From positions 1 to 8,338 of the forward strand of contig SLMV01000002.1 in the NCBI GenBank assembly GCA_007133365.1: a stretch of DNA of 8,338 nt, in the 5' to 3' direction. The DNA comes from Clostridia bacterium. Its GTDB lineage: Bacteria > Bacillota > Sulfobacillia > SLMV01. Each line of letters starts with the position of its first letter. Position 1 is the stretch's first letter. Below the pieces are notes generated by a model that worked only from the letters and a program-made list of their open reading frames with translations, was not told the origin of the DNA and made no database searches. Shown here piece after piece: positions 1-5,463 of this stretch. The position numbers and the translations under genes are program-made.

Positions 1-1760
1 AGCGCCTCCAGTGGCAGTTGCCGAGGTCGATACACCTTGTTGATTTCAAAAAACTGAAGTCGCAAGGCCCGCCGCCGATTCGCTTCAACCACTTGAAGCA
101 TTGATCCCAAAAGGGTAGATCGCATATGCGATTGTTCCGCCCGCATGGGATTCATGATGGGAACCCGTTGTCGATGGTCATGATCGTCCGGTGTAGCGAG
201 ACGCCTTAAAACCTCGTCACCCATCCAGGAATCGGTCAACACCTCCTGAAAACCCATCCCCACCAATTGCTGACGAATGCGGGCGATGACCTGATCCCCC
301 TTTGGCGGCACATAGCCCGTGATGGCGTTTTTGGGCGGCGCCATCGGGATCTGATTATAGCCATACAATCGGGCAATCTCTTCCGTTAAACAAACATCCT
401 GGAGAATATCCGCGCGCCAACTCGGAACCGTTACCGCCATTGGCTCGTCGTCTTCGGAGTTCATCACATCAAATCCGAGCCGGATCAGGATCCGGCGCAT
501 CTCGTTTGGCGTGAGGGTCGTTCCAAGCCGCTGATTGACCTGGGCTGGTTTTAGATTGAGCCGCCGCCGGCTGATCGCCCTAGGATAATGATCGGTCCAC
601 CCCGTCACCTGATCCGGAAAGTTCGCCATCATTTCAAACATGGGCGCCAACGTGCCCTTTGGATCCCGTCCCTTTTCAAAACGCACCGACGCTTCCGTCT
701 TCACCCCGAGTCGACGGGCACTCAACAAAATACTCTTGGGATCAAAGTACGCGGACTCCAACAAAATATTTCGAGTCGATTCGGTGACCTCGGTCTTTGC
801 ACCCCCGATGATCCCAGCCAGTCCAATGGCTCGATCCGCATCGGCGATGACCAAATCCTCCGGCGTCAAGGCACGGGTGTGCGAATCTAACGTGAGGAGC
901 GTTTCCCCTTTTCGAGCCCTGCGGACCAAGATCTGCCGGTCTTCAATGCGATCAAGATCAAAAGCATGAAGCGGCTGCCCCCACTTGAGCATAAGGTGGT
1001 TGGTCAAATCCACCACCTGATTGATCGGGCGCAAATTACAGGCGAGGAGATCCCGTTGGATCGCCCAGGGCGATGGCTCGACCGATACGCCTTCGATGAC
1101 GGCAGCACTGTAGCGCGGGCAAAGATCATCCGCTTCAACCGTCACGTCAATATCGGTGGGCAATCCTTCTTCGATCTCGGGCGTCATCACCGGCGGTTTA
1201 AAATCCAAATCGCGAGCCGCCGCAATCTCGCGCGCAATGCCGAACACACTTTGACAGTGCGCAGCATAGTTAGGGGTCAAATCCAATTCGAAGCGATAAT
1301 CGTCCAAACCCAGACGGGTGCGCGCCGGCTCACCGGGCGTTCCTTCATCCGAAAGCAATAAGTAGTCCGAAGGTCCCTGTGAAAGTCCCAGCTCATGGGC
1401 TGAGCAAAGCATCCCTTCCGACACCCCATCATCAAACGTTCGCCGTTGGATGACCCGACCGTCGGGAAGGGGAGTATCGGGCAGTGCCAAAACGGCCAAT
1501 CGTCCCGCTTCACAATTGGGTGCGCCACTTACCACAGTGAAACGTCCTTCACTCCCAGCATCGACCTGACACCAATGGGTCCCATCCGCACGACCCTCAA
1601 CCTTAAGAATCTTGGCCATCACCACGCCGGTCAACGGAGCTTCCACCAAGGGAATGATCTCCTCGACATTGAGCCCCAAAAACGTTAAGACATCCGCCAA
1701 CGCTTCCGGGCTGAGCCCGGTCGGCACGACGCGTTCCAACCATTGATACGATACGTTCAT
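1..1760 (-). CDS. pheT: Phenylalanine--tRNA ligase beta subunit, partial (3' end outside window)
   Basis: This is the beta chain of the cytoplasmic alpha2-beta2 phenylalanyl-tRNA synthetase, which carries the editing site and tRNA-binding modules. I translated 586 codons without a stop from the ATG at 1760 (MNVSYQWLERVVP). Visible parts in order are the EMAP-type tRNA-binding domain (VVSGAPN at 76-82, EGMLCSAHELGLS at 115-127), the ELDLTPN motif (158-164), the B3/B4 editing domain (CPRYSA at 214-219, GQPLHAFD at 261-268, GIIGG at 316-320), the B5 domain (447-468) and the start of the catalytic-like B6/B7 fold (FFEINKVY at 570-577). About 200 C-terminal residues, including the ferredoxin-like anticodon-binding domain, lie beyond the left edge. 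The start is set by GGAGG at 1766-1770, 5 nt upstream. The gene begins 10 nt after the pheS stop, so the two are cotranscribed. In B5, residue 457 is Cys where an Mg-binding Asp is usual. Confidence 0.97.
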   Translation of the reverse strand, partial: MNVSYQWLERVVPTGLSPEALADVLTFLGLNVEEIIPLVEAPLTGVVMAKILKVEGRADGTHWCQVDAGSEGRFTVVSGAPNCEAGRLAVLALPDTPLPDGRVIQRRTFDDGVSEGMLCSAHELGLSQGPSDYLLLSDEGTPGEPARTRLGLDDYRFELDLTPNYAAHCQSVFGIAREIAAARDLDFKPPVMTPEIEEGLPTDIDVTVEADDLCPRYSAAVIEGVSVEPSPWAIQRDLLACNLRPINQVVDLTNHLMLKWGQPLHAFDLDRIEDRQILVRRARKGETLLTLDSHTRALTPEDLVIADADRAIGLAGIIGGAKTEVTESTRNILLESAYFDPKSILLSARRLGVKTEASVRFEKGRDPKGTLAPMFEMMANFPDQVTGWTDHYPRAISRRRLNLKPAQVNQRLGTTLTPNEMRRILIRLGFDVMNSEDDEPMAVTVPSWRADILQDVCLTEEIARLYGYNQIPMAPPKNAITGYVPPKGDQVIARIRQQLVGMGFQEVLTDSWMGDEVLRRLATPDDHDHRQRVPIMNPMRAEQSHMRSTLLGSMLQVVEANRRRALRLQFFEINKVYRPRQLPLEA

Positions 1761-1770
1761 GACGGCCTCC

Positions 1771-2802
1771 CTAAAACTGCGCTAAGAAGCGCGTATCATT
1801 GCGGTACAATAACCGAAGATCACTAATCCCGTATTTTAACATAGTGAGGCGTTCGATCCCCATACCAAAAGCAAAACCGGATACCAGATCCGGATCATAC
1901 CCGCCATTAATCAAGACCTGGGGATGAACCATGCCGGCCCCCAAAATCTCCAAAAACCCGCTGCCCTTACACGTGGAGCAACCCTGCCCATGACAAAACA
2001 TGCAGCTGATGTCCACTTCGGCCGAGGGCTCAGTAAACGGAAAATGGCTGGGACGAAACCGAACGTCGACCGATGGCCCAAAAAGACGACGCGCAAACGC
2101 GGTGAGGGTCCACCGAAGCTGTCCGAAGGTCACCTCTTGATCAATCAAGAGCGCCTCACATTGGTGAAACACGGGACTGTGGCTCATGTCTTCCGTGTCC
2201 CGCCGATAAGTGCGACCCGGCCCGACAATCCGAACGGGGATCTCCGGTGCCACCGCCTGCATGTGGCGAAGTTGAATCGGAGACGTCTGACTCCTGAGCA
2301 CCACATCCTCGGTGACATAGAATGAATCCTGCATATCCCGGGCGGGGTGATCGTCTTGGATATTCAACCCGGAAAAATTGTACCACTCCTTTTCCACCTC
2401 CGGCCCACGGACGATCGCATACCCCATGCTGACGAGGATGTCGAGGACTTGATCGAAGGTTTGACCGAGGGGGTGATAGTTACCCGGGGCCCAAGGTTTT
2501 CCCGGTGCCGTCACGTCCAGGCGCTGAGCCTCAAATTGCGCTCGACGACGGGCACGCTCGAGGCACGCCTCCGCCTCCTCGAGGGCACTTTCAATGGCCT
2601 GTTTCACCGCATTGCCCCGTTGTCCAACGTCAGCCCGTTGATCTGGAGGCAAATCTCCAATGCCCCGGAGGATACCGGTGATCAAACCTTCACGCCCCAA
2701 ATACTTCACGCGTATCGCCTGGATTTCCTCAAGATCTTCGGCACGATGAATGCTCGCCAACGCTTCCTCTTCAAACTGTTCCAACTGATCCAACACTGTC
2801 AT
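1771..2802 (-). CDS. pheS: Phenylalanine--tRNA ligase alpha subunit
   Basis: This is the catalytic alpha chain of phenylalanyl-tRNA synthetase, a class II enzyme that activates Phe with ATP and charges tRNA-Phe. The 343-residue protein has the usual bacterial length. An N-terminal coiled-coil arm (about 1-95) is followed by HPLGQTFDQVLDIL (110-123), the Phe-pocket segment RSQTSPIQ (170-177), motif 2 GRTYRRDTED (196-205) with HSPVFHQCE (208-216), RFRPSHFPFTEPSAEVD (248-264), a CxxC-x4-CxxC cluster (C267, C270, C275, C278) as in Bacillus-type PheS, and motif 3 FGMGIERLTMLKYG (312-325). I chose the ATG at 2802 because GGAGG (2812-2816) lies 9 nt upstream. The in-frame TTG at 2808 would leave only 3 nt and add two residues. 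It is the first gene after the Phe T-box, and pheT follows after 10 nt. Confidence 0.97.
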   Translation of the reverse strand: MTVLDQLEQFEEEALASIHRAEDLEEIQAIRVKYLGREGLITGILRGIGDLPPDQRADVGQRGNAVKQAIESALEEAEACLERARRRAQFEAQRLDVTAPGKPWAPGNYHPLGQTFDQVLDILVSMGYAIVRGPEVEKEWYNFSGLNIQDDHPARDMQDSFYVTEDVVLRSQTSPIQLRHMQAVAPEIPVRIVGPGRTYRRDTEDMSHSPVFHQCEALLIDQEVTFGQLRWTLTAFARRLFGPSVDVRFRPSHFPFTEPSAEVDISCMFCHGQGCSTCKGSGFLEILGAGMVHPQVLINGGYDPDLVSGFAFGMGIERLTMLKYGISDLRLLYRNDTRFLAQF

Positions 2803-2820
2803 CTTCAATGCCCTCCCAAC

Positions 2821-2850
2821 AAAAAAACCCTCACCCCCCAGGGGCGAGAG
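2821..2850 (-). terminator. Intrinsic terminator of the pheST T-box
   Basis: Read on the minus strand, CTCTCGCCCC and GGGGTGAGGG form a 10-bp stem (with G-U pairs) around the loop TGG, followed directly by seven T residues. It sits between the T-box sequence and the pheS Shine-Dalgarno site, where a T-box attenuator terminator belongs. When uncharged tRNA-Phe stabilises the competing antiterminator, transcription should read through into pheS. Confidence 0.93.
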
Positions 2851-3066
2851 TCTTCACTCACGCGGTACCACCCTGATTCGCCCGAAAGACGGGCCTTTCA
2901 TGGAATCCTCGTGTCAATGGTGATTAACGGCACCGTCCGACCCAACCTACTGCCTTCAGCTGGGCAGCTCCCGGGCGAAATGTCTTTCCACGTCACGCAG
3001 AAGGATCTCAGCATCCCTTCTTCTCTGGAGCGGACACCGGGGGAAAGATGCCTCCCGTTCAAAGCT
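2821..3066 (-). promoter_or_regulatory. T-box riboswitch, tRNA-Phe specific, upstream of pheST
   Basis: This leader RNA senses the charging state of tRNA-Phe. The T-box sequence AGGGTGGTACCGCG is at 2861-2874 and complements the tRNA acceptor end. A stem III hairpin (GCCCG TCTTT CGGGC, 2880-2894) lies just before it. Stem I spans about 2966-3066. Its base pairs AGCT (3063-3066) with AGCT (2966-2969), next to GA-rich strands that fit a kink-turn. An AGAGA bulge and the apical hairpin GAAGGGAT/ATCCTTC follow. The specifier in the 3' side of the internal loop reads TTC (2977-2979), a Phe codon, followed by a purine. That agrees with the downstream pheST genes. I folded the stems by eye, so the exact helix ends are approximate. 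Confidence 0.93.
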
Positions 3067-3090
3067 CTTCTCATATAGAAAAGGCAAATC

Positions 3091-3195
3091 TCAACTACCC
3101 GGAACGCAAAGGCAACGGTACATGAGATAAGCCTCAATTGAACCCGTCACTTCAAAAATGCGCCAAAAAACGTCGGCATTTAAAATGGCGGCCAC
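3091..3195 (-). CDS. YqzL-like very small protein (start uncertain)
   Basis: This short open frame lies between the pheST promoter and the Phe T-box. From GTG at 3195 it encodes 34 residues; the core is DVFWRIFEVTGSIEAYLMYR (residues 8-27). The pattern FW-x2-F-x2-TG-x-I-x-AYL-x-Y resembles, from memory, the YqzL family of tiny Bacillota proteins of unknown function (in Bacillus subtilis yqzL lies beside recO). The start is unclear. The GTG has a GAGG only 2 nt upstream, which is too close. An in-frame ATT at 3186 has better spacing (about 10-11 nt) but is non-canonical and would give 31 residues. The stop at 3091 is 24 nt before stem I of the T-box. The frame would be cotranscribed with pheST. 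A competing ATG frame overlaps it (see findings). Confidence 0.55.
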   Translation of the reverse strand: MAAILNADVFWRIFEVTGSIEAYLMYRCLCVPGS

Positions 3196-3214
3196 GCCCT
3201 CTCTGCTTGGCTTC

Positions 3215-3244
3215 ACTATACCACGTTGGGCAAAAGAGGGTCAA
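3215..3244 (-). promoter_or_regulatory. Sigma-A type promoter for the pheST unit
   Basis: On the minus strand, TTGACC (3239-3244) and TATAGT (3215-3220) are separated by 18 nt. Initiation is expected near 3208. The TGA inside the -35 hexamer is the stop codon of the upstream methyltransferase gene (3241-3243), so promoter and coding end are merged. The resulting leader is about 400 nt. It carries the small YqzL-like frame first and the T-box second. Confidence 0.82.
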
Positions 3245-4095
3245 ATTTTCCTGCGCCACGGGCTAAAATGATACATCATAATAGCCATTGCCGCCGACAC
3301 ATTGAGCGAATCCGCATTTGGCGTCATGGGAATCGCCAGTTTTACGTCAGACGCCTTCAACGCCTCCGGTGAGAGCCCTCGGGCTTCCTCACCCACCAAC
3401 AACAAGACCGGTTGGTTCGGATCAACGTCTTCTAATGACTTTTTAGCTTTGGGGGTCGCCCCAATCCACGGGCGATCGTTAAGGAAAGGCAGTGCCTTCA
3501 CATCGCAGATGTCCACCTCGGAGACCCCGGCGAGATAGAATACCGCGCCGGCACTTGCCCGTACCGATGCTGGGTGGAATCGATCCACACAATGGGGCGA
3601 CATCAAATATCCCGAGGCACCGAGGGCAAATGCACTGCGGAGAATCGCTCCGAAATTGCTCGGATCGGAAATGGCGTCGAACCACAGGATCATGCCGTTT
3701 CGCCGGGTGGCCTCCGCTTGGCGAATGTCCGAAATATCCCACGACGGGATTTTTACCACGGCACAGATCCCTTGCGGGGTGGCCACCTCTGAGAGGGCGT
3801 CGAGCACGTGGTCCTCCACTTGAAAAACCCGTGCCCCCCGATCCTTCAGTTGAGAAAGTCGCGACCGATGACTCGCGTCATCGAGAAAATCTTGAGCGCA
3901 AAACACCTCTTCAAAGACGAGTCCAGCTCCGATCGCGGCCTCAAGAATCCGGACGCCTTCAATCAACATGCGCCCCTCTTGCTTTCGATACTTCCGCTGC
4001 TTCAGCTTACGAACCCGCTTGATACGGTCATTCTGGCGACTTCCAATCACACCGGAAATATCACCCGCCGCAAAAGCCTCGGAGCTATCGGTCAT
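3241..4095 (-). CDS. ysgA: SpoU/TrmH-family RNA 2'-O-methyltransferase (YsgA type)
   Basis: This is a SpoU-class (SPOUT, knotted) methyltransferase that uses S-adenosylmethionine, probably to methylate a 2'-OH in rRNA; the exact target is not readable from sequence. An N-terminal substrate-binding domain (IGSRQNDRIKRVRKL at 17-31, MLIEGVRILEAA at 43-54) precedes the SPOUT domain. The latter has motif 1 DPSNFGAILRSA (144-155, with Asn147 and Arg153), motif 2 VDRFHPASVRASAGAVF (170-186), and motif 3 VGEEARGLS (234-242) with IPMTPNADSLNVSAA (255-269). I chose the ATG at 4095, giving 284 residues. It overlaps the rplT end by 11 nt, has GAAGG about 9 nt upstream, and starts just before the conserved domain. 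An ATG at 4143 would add 16 residues lacking family resemblance. Position directly upstream of pheS matches Bacillus ysgA. Its stop codon lies in the next promoter's -35 box. Confidence 0.93.
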   Translation of the reverse strand: MTDSSEAFAAGDISGVIGSRQNDRIKRVRKLKQRKYRKQEGRMLIEGVRILEAAIGAGLVFEEVFCAQDFLDDASHRSRLSQLKDRGARVFQVEDHVLDALSEVATPQGICAVVKIPSWDISDIRQAEATRRNGMILWFDAISDPSNFGAILRSAFALGASGYLMSPHCVDRFHPASVRASAGAVFYLAGVSEVDICDVKALPFLNDRPWIGATPKAKKSLEDVDPNQPVLLLVGEEARGLSPEALKASDVKLAIPMTPNADSLNVSAAMAIMMYHFSPWRRKI

Positions 4096-4447
4096 CGAGA
4101 TGAGCCTTCGCTTCGGCGACGAGGGCCTTGAAACTATCCTCATCGCGAACCGCCATATCGGCGAGCATCTTGCGATTGACTTCTACACCTGCGTTTTTCA
4201 AACCCCCGATAAAGCGGCTGTAGGAGAGCCCTTCCAGCCGGGCGGCGGCATTGATTCTCGAGATCCACAGTCGCCGAAAATTTCGCTTCCGCTGGCGACG
4301 GTCCCGATACGAATACCAAAGCGCCTTTAAGACCCGTTCATTGGCCGGTCGAAAAGCACGACCCGCGGCACCCCGATATCCCTTGGCAAGTTTCATGACT
4401 TGCCGATGCCGCTTGTGTTTACTGCTTCCACCTTTTACTCTCGGCAT
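4085..4447 (-). CDS. rplT: 50S ribosomal protein L20
   Basis: L20 is a primary assembly protein that binds 23S rRNA early in building the large subunit. In many bacteria it also represses its own operon by binding the infC leader. The 120-residue product is full length. It has the basic N-terminal extension (MPRVKGG, LAKGYRGAAGRAFR), the signature YRDRRQRKRNFRRLWI (47-62) and INAAARLEGLSYSRFIGGLK (65-84), and the C-terminal EVNRKMLADMAV (89-100). GGAGG lies 9 nt before the ATG at 4447. It follows rpmI by 47 nt and overlaps the methyltransferase start by 11 nt, which suggests translational coupling. Confidence 0.98.
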   Translation of the reverse strand: MPRVKGGSSKHKRHRQVMKLAKGYRGAAGRAFRPANERVLKALWYSYRDRRQRKRNFRRLWISRINAAARLEGLSYSRFIGGLKNAGVEVNRKMLADMAVRDEDSFKALVAEAKAHLDDR

Positions 4448-4494
4448 TTCCCTCTACCTCCTGACAACTCATTTCGTTAAAACCGGCGACCGGT

Positions 4495-4689
4495 TCAGCC
4501 ACCGAGCATACGCCTCAATCGTTTTTCGTCGGGCTTCGAAGCCATCTTCGCTTGTCGAAGCTTTCTTTTTTTGGAACCAGACTTCACGGTCCGGTAATGA
4601 CCATGAGTGGCCTGACGCCTCTTAAACTTTCCTTTCGCTGTCCTTTTGAAACGTTTGGCAGCGCCTTTATGTGTCTTCATTTTAGGCAT
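4495..4689 (-). CDS. rpmI: 50S ribosomal protein L35
   Basis: L35 is a small, strongly basic protein of the large ribosomal subunit. The 64-residue product shows the family opening PKMKTHKGAAKRFKRTAKGK (2-21) and a Lys/Arg-rich body, with length typical of L35. Its ATG at 4689 lies inside the last codons of infC (8-nt overlap, shared GATGCCTAA). The Shine-Dalgarno AAGGAGG, 8 nt upstream, is therefore within infC, which suggests coupled translation. Placement between infC and rplT is the conserved bacterial order. Confidence 0.98.
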   Translation of the reverse strand: MPKMKTHKGAAKRFKRTAKGKFKRRQATHGHYRTVKSGSKKRKLRQAKMASKPDEKRLRRMLGG

Positions 4690-5215
4690 CAGACTCCACC
4701 TCCTTACTCGGTTTTGGCGCGAGGATCATAATCATATTATGCCCCTCGATTCCGGGTCTTTTCTCAATGTTGCTGATGTCTTTTAATGCTTCGGACATTT
4801 GATCCAGAAGTCTCCGCCCAATGTCCGAGTGCACAATTTCTCGCCCGCGAAACATAACAGTCACTTTGACTTTGTCACCAGATTCGAGAAATCGCTTGGC
4901 CATTCGGAGCTTGACATTGAAGTCGTGTTCTTCAATCTTCGGGCGTATTTTGACTTCCTTGACCTGGATGGTCTTTTGCCGTTTCCGCGCCTCTCGCTTG
5001 TTGCGCGCCTGTTCATATTTGTACTTGCCATAATCCATGATGCGGCAGACTGGCGGATTTGCCGAGGCCGCCACTTCCACCAAATCCAAATCCTGTTCGT
5101 ACGCCGCATTGATCGCCTCGTTCGTGGGAACAATCCCCACCTGTTCCCCATCTTGGTCAATCAATCGGACCTGTCTGGCACGAATCTGCTCATTGATCCG
5201 GAGCTCGTCGCTTAT
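4682..5215 (-). CDS. infC: Translation initiation factor IF-3 (apparent AUA start codon)
   Basis: IF-3 binds the 30S subunit, prevents premature 50S joining and checks the start codon-initiator tRNA match. The frame is 177 residues if it begins at ATA (5213-5215), close to the usual 172-180. The N-domain SDELRINEQIRARQVRLID (2-20) aligns residue by residue with the known Geobacillus IF-3 start. Next come the PPVCRIMDYGKYKYE linker (54-68), a basic helix (70-83) and the C-domain VKIRPKIEEHDFNVKLRMAK (88-107) with SGDKVKVTVMFRGREI (112-127). A TGA lies three codons before ATA, and no ATG, GTG or TTG occurs until the TTG at 5164, which would delete the conserved INEQIR segment. GGAGG is 9 nt before ATA. 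E. coli infC uses AUU for self-repression, so a non-canonical start here is biologically sensible. rpmI overlaps its end. Confidence 0.95.
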   Translation of the reverse strand: MSDELRINEQIRARQVRLIDQDGEQVGIVPTNEAINAAYEQDLDLVEVAASANPPVCRIMDYGKYKYEQARNKREARKRQKTIQVKEVKIRPKIEEHDFNVKLRMAKRFLESGDKVKVTVMFRGREIVHSDIGRRLLDQMSEALKDISNIEKRPGIEGHNMIMILAPKPSKEVESDA

Positions 5216-5398
5216 AACGCCTCACCTCCCTGAGAATTTAAAACAAAAGCGGATGATTTGCTCATCCGCTCACAACACCGCACGGCCCACCCACTGGATG
5301 GGGTCGGTCGGCCAAGGCCTTGCTGGCAGCGTCATCTTCCATTGAACACGCGCCGCAAGGCGAGGAACGAATGCTCCTGCTTGCTATTTTGTTGATAC
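5216..5398 (-). promoter_or_regulatory. infC operon leader, probable L20 autoregulatory attenuator
   Basis: About 180 nt of transcribed leader separates the promoter from the infC start. It holds several GC-rich inverted segments and ends in an intrinsic terminator (5238-5270) just upstream of the infC Shine-Dalgarno GGAGG. In Bacillus subtilis the infC-rpmI-rplT leader binds L20 and terminates transcription early; the same gene order and architecture are seen here. I cannot confirm the L20 recognition fold by eye, so the ligand is inferred from context. Confidence 0.65.
5238..5270 (-). terminator. Intrinsic terminator in the infC leader
   Basis: On the minus strand AGCGGATGA and TCATCCGCT form a perfect 9-bp stem around the loop GCAAA, followed by TTTGTTTTAAATT. 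It lies before infC and after its promoter, so it must be regulated or leaky. That fits attenuation control rather than the end of thrS. Confidence 0.85.
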
Positions 5399-5404
5399 AA
5401 GCGA

Positions 5405-5433
5405 AGTATAGCAAGAATCCCGCGACCGGTCAA
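5405..5433 (-). promoter_or_regulatory. Sigma-A type promoter for infC-rpmI-rplT-ysgA
   Basis: On the minus strand, TTGACC (5428-5433) and TATACT (5405-5410) are spaced by 17 nt, with TGC directly before the -10 box (extended -10). Initiation is expected near 5398. It begins 31 nt downstream of the thrS stop. An imperfect inverted repeat (GCGGGGATT at 5440-5448, AATCCCGC at 5416-5423) brackets the -35 box. Confidence 0.87.
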
Positions 5434-5463
5434 AGCTCTGCGGGGATTTTCGCCTTGGGTCTT

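Noticed and set aside
2803..2808. TTG at 2808 as the pheS start (two more residues)
   Set aside because: GGAGG would be only 3 nt away, while the ATG at 2802 has a 9-nt spacing and a canonical codon.
2347..3078. A 243-codon plus-strand open frame opposite pheS and its T-box
   Set aside because: It covers the reverse complement of pheS, the terminator and the T-box; these conserved features fully explain the sequence.
3152..3183. Weak hairpin with T-runs in the early pheST leader as a terminator
   Set aside because: Pairing is poor and interrupted, and the T-runs are explained by Phe/Ile codons of the YqzL-like frame; a terminator here would also lie right after the promoter.
3492..4022. A 176-codon open frame on the plus strand opposite the methyltransferase
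   Set aside because: It is Arg/Pro-rich, has no recognisable motif or Shine-Dalgarno site, and mirrors the codon pattern of a well-supported gene on the other strand.
4096..4143. ATG at 4143 as the methyltransferase start
   Set aside because: It would overlap rplT by 59 nt, lacks a good Shine-Dalgarno site, and the added residues do not resemble the family; the conserved domain begins after the ATG at 4095.
4682..5164. TTG at 5164 as the infC start (160 residues)
   Set aside because: It would delete the conserved INEQIRARQVR segment of IF-3 and has no Shine-Dalgarno site at suitable spacing.
5262..5342. A 26-codon ATG frame inside the infC leader
   Set aside because: There is no Shine-Dalgarno site or family resemblance, and it ends within the terminator stem; an untranslated regulatory leader explains the region better.
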